Assembly: GCF_964355755.1 (NCBI RefSeq)
Contig: NC_092673.1
Span: 11,415,001-11,479,000 of the forward strand
Length of the DNA stretch: 64,000 nt
Origin: Antedon mediterranea
Taxonomy: Eukaryota > Echinodermata > Crinoidea > Comatulida > Antedonidae
Direction: 5' to 3'
Below, piece after piece: positions 10,895 to 22,368 of this stretch. Both the position numbers and the translations under genes were made by a program. Under the pieces are notes generated by a model that saw only the letters and a list, made by a program, of their open reading frames with translations, was not told the origin of the DNA and searched no databases. Position 1 is the stretch's first letter. Each line of letters opens with the position of its first letter.

Positions 10895-11365
10895 TCAATT
10901 TGTTTTTTTGGTCATTAGCTGTTTAAGTTTGTTATCTTTAATATCATTTAATTTTCTTTTCCATGTCAGTGACCAATCGTTCTCTATATTAAAATGTGTT
11001 TCCCACTTTGTTTTACTCTTGGTTGGTTCTTTACATTTTTTTTTGATAAAAAAGAGACGAATGTTTTTACAACTCATTTTACTATACTGTATTGATATAA
11101 CTTCGTTAACTTTTACAGTGTCAATTTTTGAAGAGATTATATCTTTCCATTCTCGTGGTATTGCTTTTAGTAGACATGACAATTCAGCAATCCAATTCGA
11201 TTTGATATTTAACAAAAATAGTAATTCATTTGTATTAATAAATCTGTTATCAATTATAATATGTTTCATCTTTGTTATACCAGATCTAATCCAATTCCTA
11301 TAAAGGAGTGAGAAACCATTGTGTGTTATCAAGTTGTTGCCCCATATAGGTTGTTCTATAATTTG
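10895..11365 (-). pseudogene. L1/Tx1-like LINE ORF2 C-terminal part, distal segment
   Basis: Frame on the minus strand: IIEQPIWGNNLITHNGFSLL, then YRNWIRSGI and a basic Lys-rich tail to the stop at 10895. In L1/Tx1-group ORF2 proteins an x-x-P-I-W-x-N-x-x-I motif followed by Y-x-x-W-x-x-x-G-I lies C-terminal to the RT. It continues the segment at 13076-13485 and is separated from it by a nested CR1-like LINE and a TTAA element. No RT core was found upstream, so the element is 5' truncated. Confidence 0.65.
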
Positions 11366-11498
11366 TTTACCTTGATTTACCTTGATCTTGGACATCTAAA
11401 GCAATGCTTGTGTGTCCCTCCGGTATATTCTATTACATGTTCTATCATATGGAGAAAACTTTAGTGGGTGGTGTTTCCAAAACTTTTCTAGTCGGTTT
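11366..11498 (-). pseudogene. CR1-like LINE ORF2 C-terminus, distal segment
   Basis: Reads NRLEKFWKHHPLKFSPYDR and ends in a stop at 11396; the remaining bases form a direct-repeat tail (TCAAGGTAAA twice), as is usual for CR1-type 3' ends. It is the continuation of the 12851-13075 segment. When the TTAA element and one TTAA are removed, the frame joins as N-Q-F-K-N-R-L-E without a shift. The element was inserted into the L1/Tx1-like LINE in the same orientation. Confidence 0.7.
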
Positions 11499-11502
11499 TT
11501 AA

Positions 11503-12846
11503 AGTGGAGCTCCACCCAGAAAATTACTATTTTTCATACATTTCAACTATTATTTAAAAATATCATCCCCCATACTTCATATTTTTTTGAAATTTTTTTC
11601 AATGAGTACGAGTTTCTTGAAAATCACGCCTTTTTGCGTTTTTTTTGGGGGGGGGGGGATACCTTGTAATTTCCTATTCTTTTACATGCAAAAGGGGGGT
11701 ATATTTGAATAATCCTAAAAAATTAATTTCTTCACAAAAAAAAAAATTTTAAATGTAGTTTTATGTAATTTTTCCAGATCTTTCTATTTCTGGTATTGTT
11801 ATCGTGTATACATTGCGCAATTTTGCGTAAATAGACACTTTCCCCCGTTCGGGTCCAATTTGGTTTTTTATTTTGCTAGGGAGTATGATCACGTGACATT
11901 TTTCACAATCACACTACTGCAGCTGGCGATCTGTTATTTTGTCGCGATGTTATTTTTCACAGTGTAATAATGTGATTATGAGACTATTACTAAAATGTCA
12001 AATTTAACGAGATTTAAGAAAGATCTGGTTATATATTCAATAAAGCTAGGCCTACTAGAGTGTAGGTATGTACCGATGCTGCTTGGCCTCTAGCTAGGCT
12101 TACTCTCAGCAGTGAAGTTTGTTCTGCTGGCACCCAACCTCGGCCTACCCATATGGGCCATGATAGGGTGCCTGAATATTTGCTTTTCAGTCAGGCCTAA
12201 GCTTCCTCATCGCTTTACTACACTTTACTACTCTTGTTCTGTATAGGATTTTGTGTTTAACAATTCTTAATGTGCGAGAAAACCCAGGAATGATAAATGG
12301 GGTGAAACGACCAAGAATTTTCAAACCCATAAATGCATATAGGCCTAGACAAAAATTCAAGGCTAGCTAGGCTGAGTGCCCTGAGCTAGGCCTAGGTTAA
12401 AGTTAATAAGCAATCTGATAAGATTATTATGCTGTTGTTGTACAGTGCAAATCATGAGGTTACAATACATGTAAATTATATTGACATTTTTATCGGAAAT
12501 ATTACTAAGGCCTAAACAAATCGTATTAATTGTGTGTATAAAATTGATTCCCCATTTTTCGACACATAATTTACCAAAGGGGACCCATTTCACCCATGCG
12601 TTCACCAGCGACTAAAACGCGTCAGTTGCTAAGTGTAACCCGTTTCGCGACATATTGTAAACTAATAACCCCTAAGTTACTGAAAAAGTGTAATGTATTA
12701 AAAAACACTATTTTCTGACCGATTTTTTTAGAAATGAGTTTTTGGAAAATATTTCCGTATTTTCCTTGTTTTTTTTTATGTAATCACTTTCAATTAAACA
12801 TACTTAAACATAATATAAGCTGAGAAAGTCTGAGTGTAGCTCCACT
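11503..12846. mobile_element. TTAA-flanked TIR element nested in CR1-like LINE
   Basis: Left end AGTGGAGCTCCACCCAGA; right end in reverse complement AGTGGAGCTACACTCAGA. TTAA flanks both (11499-11502, 12847-12850). Length 1344 bp, no transposase-like frame, G- and T-rich internal tract near 11640. Because it interrupts a known protein motif (N-Q-F-K | N-R-L-E), the insertion site and the TTAA duplication are verified by the restored frame. A TA duplication cannot be excluded from this single copy. Confidence 0.75.
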
Positions 12847-12850
12847 TTAA

Positions 12851-13075
12851 ATTGATTAACATTTGCAGCTTCTATTACATCCTGAGGCAAGTTGTTCCAT
12901 GTGTCGATAATAGAGTTTGTAAACAATTTCTGCCGTATAAGTGAGTACGAGGTTTACTAATTTTCAAAAAGTGTCCTCTGGTTCTAGATTCAGTGGTTAA
13001 CCTAAAAAAATCCTCAATGTTACATTTAGTGAAACCATAGAACATAGGAAAGTGACATTTTAACAGAATATTGAT
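12851..13075 (-). pseudogene. CR1-like LINE ORF2 C-terminal part, proximal segment
   Basis: Minus-strand frame: CHFPMFYGFTKCNIEDFFRL, TRGHFLKISKPRTHLYGRNC, then after a one-base shift FTNSIIDTWNNLPQDVIEAA NVNQFK. The order (T-R-G-H, K-P-R, R-x-x-F-x-N-R-V-x-x-x-W-N-x-L-P, V-N-x-F-K) is diagnostic of the C-terminus of CR1/Jockey-group LINE RT proteins. The 5' end is truncated at about 13075 where L1/Tx1-like sequence begins. Confidence 0.75.
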
Positions 13076-13485
13076 TGAATTCAGCTAAATACTTTAACAT
13101 TGATTTATATAATAAAGGCATACTACTGTAATGTGTTTCTTTATATTTTACATTTGATATATTTTCAATAACTTCTCTTGGACCTTTGTTAAAATACATT
13201 TTAGGTAAACACTTCCATTTTGAAGTGTCATCATTGTACAATCTTTTAAGCCATGACATTTGTAGTGCCTTGACTTGAGATCTGAAGTCTGGAGCATTTA
13301 CTCCACCACTTTTATAATCATTGATTAATGTTAATCTTTTTATCTTTTCTGTTTTATTATTCCAAATAAAGTCGAATACAATTTTATCGACTTCATTTAA
13401 AACGCATTCAGGGGTATCTATAATACTTGCGTTGTACATGTGAATGTTTATCATCCATTATCTCAGTAAATCCTTTCGATAATAC
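13076..13485 (-). pseudogene. L1/Tx1-like LINE ORF2, proximal segment
   Basis: Reads MINIHMYNASIIDTPECVLN, then VFDFIWNNKTEKIKRLTLIN, DYKSGGVNAPDFRSQVKALQ and MSWLKRLYNDD. The F-I-W-N-x-K...R-x-x-L-I...G-G-x-x-x-P-D-F sequence is the conserved region just C-terminal to the L1/Tx1 RT. It is followed by KSMLKYLAEFN, where the CR1-like LINE intervenes. The sequence upstream of 13485 no longer resembles ORF2, so this copy is 5' truncated. Confidence 0.75.
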
Positions 13486-13559
13486 AATGTAAATGAGGCT
13501 TAAGCAGAATATAACGTTAACTAAAAATCATGAAAGTAAACCATTTTTAGTCAGCTGCA

Positions 13560-14025
13560 TAAAAATAACCGGTTAAAATCGGTATGAATATGTTAACTCC
13601 ATTTTCTTTGGAGCAGAAACAAGACAAATTTGTGGTAACCGGTTAAAAGGCAGCGCAAAATACATAGTTAAAAACACCCATTCAATTTGGTAGAACGCCG
13701 TTTAACCGGTTATCTCTGAGCAATTTTTAGCTGCAACACAAAATAACGGTTATTTGATTGACAGTTGTGACCCCGAGTCAGATACCGTGGCGTACAGTAC
13801 CAGTGTTTTTTTTCTCGTGGTTTTGACAGTTGAACGAGGGAGTGAAAATGTGTGTGGACGAATGAAATCACAAGATATGTTATTCAGTTGTGGGGAGAAG
13901 AGAAAGTACGGGGAAGGGTGGCAGGCAATAGAAAAGATTCACAGATATATAATAGCATTGTTGAGAAAAGTGAAAGAGGAATTTGGGTTAAATGGTTAAT
14001 TTGCATTATGCAGCAGAAAGAGACC
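13560..14025 (+). mobile_element. Probable transposon half with Myb/SANT-like remnant
   Basis: Four copies of AACCGGTTA or AACGGTTA occur at about 13567, 13637, 13703 and 13744, next to the Myb/SANT-like frame at 13855. By analogy with 562-1435 this looks like the left half of a Harbinger-type element. Its right half was not found; the 7-bp-TSD element is inserted at 14033. Boundaries are uncertain. Confidence 0.4.
13855..14000 (+). pseudogene. Myb/SANT-like DNA-binding domain remnant, copy 2
   Basis: Frame: WTNEITRYVIQLWGEEKVRG then RVAGNRKDSQIYNSIVEKSE RGIW. It has the helix 1 W-T-x-E-x-T and L-W-G-E-E-K-V, and the N-R-K-x-x-x-I-Y of helix 2. Compared with copy 1 (902-1056) the LWGE and GNR-x-D-x-x-I-Y positions are the same but the rest differs, so these are different family members rather than a recent duplication. 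Helix 3 is not recognisable. Confidence 0.6.
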
Positions 14026-14032
14026 CTTAGAT

Positions 14033-16009
14033 TAGGTATCCCAATGAACGCGCGATTCGTTGTGACAGTTTTGAAAAATTCATGAAATTCTATAAAGTGA
14101 TATGACTTTGATGTTAAAATTACTACACTAATTTTGATTGTATTTTAATACAAATTAAATATATTGAAAGAGTGTGTTTTATTGTTCACTTACATGTGTT
14201 ATTTATTAAAATTGATCAAGTATTTCCAGCGAAAACATCATTTCAAAATTAGTCTAAAACGGAAACCAGCAAATTTTCGCGCGATAAAAAATATTCGGAA
14301 AACTCCTAGCCTGTTTTCAAAACACGATCGCTTGATGGCCGTCAGAGCTAGCGGAGTGATTTCTTTTGTATGTTATCAGATTTTGAATAAGCTTTAATTT
14401 GATACGTAAAACGGCTGGTACGGACAGGTTTATCAGTCTGAAATATCAATTTTCGTGAGAAAAGTTGTATTTTGACCCATTGCGCATGATCAAAAAATAT
14501 CGAATTCGGTAATAAATTGAAGCGAAATCATTATTTTATTCGATAAAACATCGTTTATTAATGTATTTCCTATGGTCGTCAAGCGATCTACATTTTTAAA
14601 CTGGTGCATGAGGCGTAAATTCCGTTCGGAATTTTATAGATTCAACCATTATAATCCGGTGAATATTGTAGTGGTGTTTTCCGTTAAATACATTAATGCA
14701 CCCTATCAGCGAATGGTACGTTCCATATTTTCAACACGTTGTTTTAGTTTTCCTCGCTCGAGTTCGGCCGGCTCGACGCGAGATGTGTGACAGCAGCGAT
14801 GTCAGAGCTTGACATGTCCTTTTCCATTGTAGAATATCTGATTTTAGACATTAATTTAACAACTTTAAATTGGTGTAATGTGCGGAAGATTTATTATGCA
14901 AGTATACAATGCAAATGCGTTAGGTTTAAATGTACCGAAGACATTTATTAAGCTAATTTACCAACGTTACATTTGACTCTGTATACGGCGGTCGAAAGTC
15001 ATTAACTGCGACCGAAATACTTTGACGGGAGCTACTGCTGATCGCGAGTAAGCCGTTACTTGGCCTAAACTTTAGCTCCGTATTTCAATTTAATAACATA
15101 CTTACGGTTAGAAATACGAAAAGAAAACCATGTTTATAATGTTATATATACTATTCAGGTAAACAATTAATTGTTTTAATTAACATTGATTATTTTAAAT
15201 GAGTTTATTTTGACCCATTGTGTGTTTGCCTAAAAGAGCATATCTTAGCCTAGCTTAGATTTGGTGTCATAATCATACGGGCCTAAAATCTTGTTTTACG
15301 TATTCAAAAGTTATATATAATAGTATTTATGATTGAAATTATGAATATAAAGTACATTAAAATAATATAATAATCATACTTACCAAAAATTAGTGTGAAA
15401 GAAAGGAAACAGTACACACAGTTTTTAACATAATTTTTCATTTTTTTGGGGATAATTTTAAATTTCACCGTTAAAAAAATATTATTGTTTCATATTACAC
15501 ATATCTCTGATATATTTATTACCGTAATGAAATATACACTACATTCTAACAAGTAAAACAAAAATTAAATGAATTAGTACAGTAGTTCAAAAGTTACAGA
15601 TCATTGAAAAAATTGCATTTTTTTAATTTTTTAGGGAAATTCAACAAAAATGGGCGCAAAATGCAAAATTTCCGACCAACTTTGCGGACCAATAATTTTT
15701 AAAATAGGTTTCGTTGAGGCTCCAAAAAAAACTCTGTGATATCTATAGGTTTAACAAAATTCAAAACTTTTAACTCATTATTGTAAAAGTTATAACCTTT
15801 TAAAAATGCTTCCAATTTTTACTGCAAAAAACACCATTTTTTAAGCAAAAAATCGTATATTTTTTACCACTTTAAATAACCATAACTTTAGAACGGGTAA
15901 TCGGATTTCAATCATTTAAATTACAAAATGCTAATTACATTAAGTCCTTTATAGTTAACTGAAAGAAAAAGTAAAACAATTAATCTGAATTTTTTCATTG
16001 GGATACCTA
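14033..16009 (+). mobile_element. TIR element with 7-bp target duplication, copy 1
   Basis: Ends TAGGTATCCCAATGAA and TTCATTGGGATACCTA form perfect 16-bp inverted repeats. CTTAGAT is repeated directly outside (14026-14032 and 16010-16016), a 7-bp target duplication. Length 1977 bp. A second copy lies in opposite orientation at 35385-37407 with a different 7-bp duplication, which validates the ends. No transposase frame; short open frames inside are not protein-like. Superfamily not assigned: 7-bp duplications are unusual, with P and Dada elements the nearest known ranges. Confidence 0.9.
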
Positions 16010-16016
16010 CTTAGAT

Positions 16017-16789
16017 GTGAAATTAAATTGTTATCAGCAAACATAATAGAGCAGTATGTCTACAGTATGCATGGTCAGTCTGTAGTAAAACAAATGCAGG
16101 TTCAGAATAACTCAACAATTACTTTTCAGTTGAACAAATACAAAAATTAACACAATACTTCTAGGGCTTCTAAACTTAATTTTGCTTAAACTCACTATCC
16201 ATATTTTCAAAGAAATGTTTACGTAAAGGTGGGAGACATCCTTCTACCTGGGTTGTAAATAATTCATCCAAACACAAATCAATAACAACTTAGTTAAGAC
16301 TCATTGCTATCCAATGAAGTGTGAAAATAATTGTGTTATCTTTTGCTGTGAAATATAATGTAAAAATTCATTTTGTTCACCATAACTCATTAACTGAACA
16401 AACGTACCATGGAAATAACTTTAATCCAATAAATTGCAGCATGCAATTCAACAACTGTTATCGCGATGAGGGCGTGATCAGGTTTTATTCTCCATCCATG
16501 TGTGAGACAAGTAGTGTTACCATAGAGTTACTATAATCACATTTCTAGCTCTCTGTGTTAAATGTACGTGCGCGAACGCTAACACGATGGCGCTCATGCG
16601 AACATAAATATGTTATATGTTAGCCCATGATATGAAATTGATGGGAGTGAGTTTAGTTGATATGGGTTGTGTTAATGGATATACAGTACGCGCGATTTTA
16701 TGAATTTCGCGTATTTAACATAGGTCAAAACCAAATAACATTATAAATTGAAACTTTGCAAAAGTTTAATTTATATCATGCGCTAACTT
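16017..16789. other. Repeat-derived intergenic sequence
   Basis: No gene seen. The last 100 bases (16690-16789) match 10187-10330, the shared repeat into which the next element inserted. Confidence 0.4.
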
Positions 16790-17444
16790 TCTGTGCAGCC
16801 CTCAAAATTAACGCCGGCATTCGGCAATTGCCGACGCGGCGGCAACGCCGGCGAAAAAAATGTCGGCGTCAGTCCGGCCTAAACTAAGCCTAGGCTAAAA
16901 AGCTACTTAATATTAGAGGCCTAGCTGATCAAATCAATGTAAGTGACAGAACACTAACACACAATACAGCAGTATTCTTCGAAAACAAATTTGTTTATTA
17001 TGATACTTTATTACACAATTGTAACGATCAAATACACCTTTTACACGGACGTACATCATCGTACCACACCACACGTGCTCTATCTCAGCAGCTCTCTCTA
17101 GTCAAAACAATGCTGTTGGTTACGCTTCATTGCACACCACGGTTTGTGTCATCGTCATGATCACATCATGTCAGAATTTTCGCTTCTGGCCGCGATATTT
17201 TATTCCGCTCAACATGCAACGAAACTGCCAGCTAGCCAGAATACTGTTTTCTGATTGGATGTTGATGTCACGTGAGATGTTCAAATCACTCACGCATGCA
17301 GTTCGCCTCAGTATAGGCATGGAGGTATTCCATGGTATAGGTAATTCCTCCTCGCACTCTCCGACCGGTTGCGACTCGCACTGCTCTAGTAGGCTGGCAA
17401 TTTACATGTTGTAGGAATCGTACATTTCAATGCAATAAGCCGCC

Positions 17445-18302
17445 GCCGCGGTAATCTTTTTAGGGCCTTCATAACGACAACATCGCCATATGTAGACCAA
17501 GAATAAAATACAGTCGAATTCGCGTAAGTCGAAAAATCGCGAAAGTCGAATTTTTAGGAAAGTCCCAATTCTTTCCTATACATTCCTGTGTAATTTTTAT
17601 TTGTAAGTCGAATTTTTCTAAGTCGAAATTCGTCTAAGTCGACGTCTTTTTGCAGTCCGAATACACACATTCTTTAGTGATTTATATCGTATAAGTCGAA
17701 GTCACAAATTACGCGGCAACAACGCGCTAAAAAAGCCGATGAAACGTACGTAATTCGATAAACAAACGACAGAGAGGATAATGTGGGACCATATCGGTTC
17801 TCTCAAGCAGGTTGTATTAGTATAGGCGGCGTCCTACAACTCGCGCTAGTGTATAGCGTATGAGTTGTTTTTCAGAGTTGAGAACTTGAGCGGCGTTTTG
17901 TGGGTACTTATTTTGTGCTAGACAGATGGCAATAAACAATGGATACCGATTTCGAATAAGAACCGAAATGTATTTATTATACGTTTTTGTATTGTTTCGG
18001 GCTTAAACCATAAAAGAAAATACAGTTTATTATTGCCGATAAAGAGGCTTAGCATTTATTAGTCCTAGCTAGCTAGCTAAGCAAACTCAATTCAAGAAGG
18101 CTCATCGCGTGGGCCGCGATCGCGACAGGGCAGTGTCCACTAGGCCTAGCCATAGTGCGGCTAGTGGGTGAACCTAGGCCTAGCATTTTTTTTGCAAATC
18201 TGTAAGTCGAAGTTCGCGTAACTCAAATTTTTATACCGGTCCCATTAGATTCGACTTAGGCGGAGTCGACTGGTAGTAAGGCCCTAAAAAGATTACCGCG
18301 GC
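17445..18302. mobile_element. Short TIR element in foldback loop
   Basis: Termini GCCGCGGTAATCTTTTTAGG and its inverted copy at 18283-18302 match for about 22 bases including AGGGCC. It encloses the pogo-like element at 17511-18272, so little of its own sequence remains. No clear target duplication seen. Confidence 0.6.
17511..18272. mobile_element. Pogo/Tigger-like short element
   Basis: Ends CAGTCGAATTCGCGTAAGTC and, in reverse complement, CAGTCGACTCCGCCTAAGTC; AAGTCGAA strings are repeated subterminally. CAGTYGA-type ends with a TA before the left end are typical of pogo/Tigger elements, but the right flank reads GTA rather than TA, so the boundary is off by a base or mutated. No coding sequence. 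Confidence 0.5.
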
Positions 18303-18823
18303 GCGACTTGCTTATCGCATCGCATAAATCATGTTTTCCCACGTGAAATTGAAGTTAATGCATGGAACGTACACGAAACGTAAACATTGAGAGAGGCGAA
18401 TTCCTCCATGGAAATTAAATTAATTAATAGATTACTCCATGGCGAGAGAAAGTAAATATTTTCAAGAAACCCTTCACAAGTTTCCGTATTAGCCTCTGTC
18501 TGTTGTGCAAGGAGCTAGTAGTTGTCTCAGGCAGCGCGCTCTCAGGCAGCGCGCTCTCAGGCAGCGAGCCATTGAAATGTACGATTCCTACAACACGTAA
18601 ATTGCTAGCCTAGAGCAGTGCGAGTCGCAACCGGTCGGAGAGTGCGAGGAGGAATTACCTAACTGAGGCGAACTGCATGCGTGAGTGATTTGAACATCTC
18701 ACGTGACATCAACATCCAATCAGAAAACAGCTAGCTGGCAGTTTCGTTGAGCGTAAAAAAATATCGCCGCCGGCAAGCGATTAATATCATGGTTACATTT
18801 TTAATAGGTAGGCCTAGTATTAA

Positions 18824-20441
18824 AGGGGGATTCTGGGTTTAAAATTGCTTTTAAATATCGTTTATTTATTAAATAAAAAATATCATAACAATATAGACAT
18901 GTCAGAATGAAGAAGTAATAACGAGAAATTAAAAAAAATTAATTTCATATATATTTTAGGGTAAATTCATGGAAAGTCTGTTTTTCAGCAGCTTAGGGAA
19001 GCTCATTAATATTCATGAGATATTCACAAAATCACGTCATCAGTGGATTCCAAACTCGCAACGTCATGTACGTTGTGTTTGTTAACTTCAAATCTCTCTC
19101 CCCTGTCAACAAACGACAACCACCCGATCATTGTGAAATACATTTTTTGTAGATTTTCTAAGCTAGGCCTAAAGTGTAATAATAACAGTAGTAGCATATA
19201 TTTATTTGACATAAATACAACATTTAGTAAAGATTACGGAGTCTTAAATTATATACTATTTTTATACCTCGAATAGTACAGATCGTATTATCGGCTTCAC
19301 GTACTAGGCTAGGCCTAGCCTAAATCATTTGTTTTCATGGGTGAGAGCCATTCTGACTAGGGATTCCATGCCACGATGGCTACGTTAAAACATTGGGGCC
19401 CATCATGGGCCTAGCTAGCCTACTAAACGATTGGCCCATAATAATAAAACTCGGTGGATTCCAAACATATCCTATCAACCAAACTCCTAAACAATCTAAA
19501 CCTAAAACATTCTACAAAATCGGCTGTAAATATTGAGGCAAAAAAGGTACGATCGCCGTCCGCACGTATGGTGTCCCGATCGTCTAAAAGTAGGCCTAAA
19601 ATAGGCCTAGTTTACTCTCCAAAAAGCAGATACTGCATCAAGCAAGTAGACCAGGTAGTAGGAAGGAGACCTAGCCGATTCGGCCCAGTTAAAAATTGAG
19701 CTAGCTAGTGTAGTAGACCCTATATGCGAATTGATACTACCAGGCCTTTTAATAAAGTATTATTTATAGGCTTGTTAAAATTAGCAATATACTTATGTTT
19801 ACAAATATTCCAACTCTCTCATTCGAGCTATATTATCTATACCATTCCGGTAGGTCGAGTCGACCTTCAACCAAATACTGTACTGTACATCGTTCATGTT
19901 GTGATTATAGACGGGGTATACTCGACCCGACCAGTTTGGTATTGTATACTGTATCTGCTTATCACGTGACATGCCAGGCATGGGCAGGTAGAGCACGTGT
20001 ATCGTCGTCTCGCTCTCCTCGCTCAGCAGGAATGCATACGTTACGCTTCATTGATTTTGAAGGCTTTCCCTAAGTCAGTGCGAAAATCGGCAAACGTAAA
20101 GTGCAAACATATCTAATTTTTCACTGTTTTGATGAATTTTCATAGAAAATTGACTTTATAAATGGGAAGACCGACTAAAATTACATTAGATAAGTATAAT
20201 TTCACAAAAGTAATTAATATGGTTAATGATAACGAGTCGTCGGAACATTGACCATTTCCCGAATTTCCTATTCTGTAAACACAGTGTCATATCGCCGTAG
20301 CTGCACTTGCAATCTGGCCTCATTTCACAGCCTTCGTTCTGCTTCACTGGGCGCTTATATAAATTGAAACTTTTACCGTTCAAGAGACAAACAAATATAT
20401 TTTACATTTTTTACTATTCATTTTAAACCCGGAACCCCCCT
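18824..20441. mobile_element. TTAA-flanked TIR element
   Basis: Left AGGGGGATTCTGGGTTTAAA and right (reverse complement) AGGGGGGTTCCGGGTTTAAA. TTAA lies immediately outside at 18820-18823 and 20442-20445. 1618 bp without a transposase. Its left end recurs alone at 10165. A piggyBac or Kolobok origin is likely from the TTAA target. Confidence 0.75.
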
Positions 20442-20982
20442 TTAAGTATATTTTAGTTTTCCTCAACATAGCATTAACATTTATAACATCTTTCAATATT
20501 TAAACAATGATTTGTTGTATCACTACACTTTATTCTAGGCAAGGCTTCCTTCTTAGTCTTTATAGTAAGGCATAAAAACGTCTTGAAACCTCTAGCACCA
20601 CCATGCAATAATCCTGCCTATTACTTAAAATAAACGCTTTAAAAAAATGCCGACGTTAATTGTACAGTGCCGGCGATTTATTGCCGACGTACTTTCTTGC
20701 TAATTTTGAGGGCTGTCTGTGTGAAAAAAATTGCGTGTTTTGCACAAAGTGTTCTAGCCTTTTCTAGTAATTTTACCAACTTTAAACAATTTCGACTTTA
20801 AATGACGTCATACGAGCATGTAGAATTGGACAATTTGCGCGTGCTTTTAATGAAAAAAAATCAAAATTTAGTCAAAATTATGCCAGTTTGTAGTTTCTAA
20901 ACTACAAGGTGAAAGTTATTTTTATTACATATTCTGGAAGTTGATGAGTTGTAGATATTGGATCATGCATTAATATGGCTAA

Positions 20983-22219
20983 CAGGGCTGAAAATTAACC
21001 TTTAAACCATAGTGGCCAGCAGGGCCAGTTGAAGTTGAAGGATGGTCGCCCTTATTAAAAATGGCTGGCCTTTATTAATTTTTTGTACAATTTTTTTTTG
21101 CCAGACGGGGGTGGGGATAAACACCCCCCCCCCCCCCCCCCCCCCGGGCACAACAAGTGTATACTGTACCTCTCCCCTAAAATCCCCCACATCCACCTTC
21201 ACACACAATATTTTCTGTGGGGATCGTATTATTCTACAGTAAAAAAACTCAAGCCAATTTTTTTTTTTATGGCCTGGGTAGATTGGGTTTCAGGAGCCTG
21301 GAAAATCCTGTCCTGGTCAACTATGCCTTTAGCCTCTAGCTACTAGGTAGCTTTTCTAGCCTAGCTTGTTGGCCTAGAAATCAGACAGAAAACTTGAAAA
21401 GTATTTACCTGCAATTCATAAATTATACAATTCTAAAATGCAACAGCCATTAAAATATTGATAATAAGTTACAAAGTGTCATTTTAAAATAATTAAGAAA
21501 GATATTTGATCGTGTTTACATGTGTCACACATGGGCGCACACACAATAATAATATAGGGGAGGGCTGAGAGAGCTTTTAGAAGATGCTGACGTCACACGT
21601 CAGCACGTGTTTTGAGGAGGATTTGAGTGACCAAAATTGGTTAGAACTTTCGAAGAAATAATCCATCTTCAAAATGACATAATTAAAGCAAATAAGTTTT
21701 TAAATAATAAACATTATATTTAGGCCTCCTATATTAATGTTTCCTTTTAAAATTAAATATATTTTATTAACTCGTTCCATAAAACATTTAGTAAGCATAA
21801 AAGGAAAAATTATTGGTTGGGACATGTGCTTCCTGTAAAGGAGGTGTTTCTATGACACCGTACTGGTTGCACTATGAGGCGATGAAGTAAACTCGCCCTT
21901 GAATGCAGGCAGGGGAATCCCCTTTCTTGGTAGTGTACCACCTCGCACTGGGAGATAGAGCGCGATTAATTGCTCTCCTTTTCGAAGGTTGTTGAGTGCG
22001 ATCTCGCTCGCGATCCTTAAAAACAAGGGACTGCTATTAGGCTTGTAGCTTTATAACTTAGCTTATATATTATTAGCCTAGGCCTAGATTGGTTATAAAA
22101 GGTAGGTGGATGCAGTTTCTGGAAGTCGCCAGACGGGTCGACCATCACCAAATTAATACTCGCCCTTACCAAATAAAGGTCGCCATTGGCGACCGGGCGA
22201 CCGTTAATTTTCAGCCCTG
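20983..22219. mobile_element. CAGGGCTG-family TIR element, 6-bp duplication
   Basis: Ends CAGGGCTGAAAATTAAC and GTTAATTTTCAGCCCTG are perfect 17-bp inverted repeats; GGCTAA is duplicated outside (20977-20982, 22220-22225). A 24-base C-run begins near 21122. The 1.24-kb interior has no transposase. Its termini resemble those of 31884-35313 (CAGGGCTGCAAATTAA) and, less, 16796-20715. Confidence 0.85.
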
Positions 22220-22368
22220 GGCTAACCAGACTTGTGACGTCATCGTATGGCCACACAAATATAAAATATAGGATTTTTGTATCTTTTGTCATAGCTCTTC
22301 ACATTTAATAGAGCGCATCTCCACCTTATTTTACTCTAATTCCAATATTGATTTATTATTTACAGTAC

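Larger units (their letters stand above)
17191..18772. repeat. Inverted repeat with about 210-240-bp arms
   Basis: Arm 17191-17433 is the reverse complement of 18564-18772; for instance TGTTGTAGGAATCGTACATT on the left is mirrored by AATGTACGATTCCTACAACA on the right. The arms run through the CGCACT-CTCCGACCGGTTGCGA and GCATGCAGTTCGCCTCA blocks. The right arm lacks a short stretch around 17315-17340. The loop holds a separate TIR element (17445-18302). A foldback of this type can arise from two inverted copies of an element. Confidence 0.8.
16796..20715. mobile_element. TIR element with 6-bp target duplication, host of nested elements
   Basis: Left end CAGCCCTCAAAATTAACG, right end in reverse complement CAGCCCTCAAAATTAGCA. 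TCTGTG is repeated outside (16790-16795, 20716-20721). The empty site is represented at about 10285-10300, where the same flanking repeat is continuous, confirming insertion. The 3.9 kb include a foldback (17191-18772), another TIR element in its loop and a TTAA element (18824-20441). Termini and duplication length fit hAT-type elements that make 5-6 bp duplications, but no transposase is present to test this. Confidence 0.75.

Noticed and set aside
14572-14790. 72-codon frame inside the 7-bp-TSD element as a transposase piece
   Set aside because: No DDE, zinc-finger or helix-turn-helix signature is visible, and I saw no equivalent long frame in copy 2.
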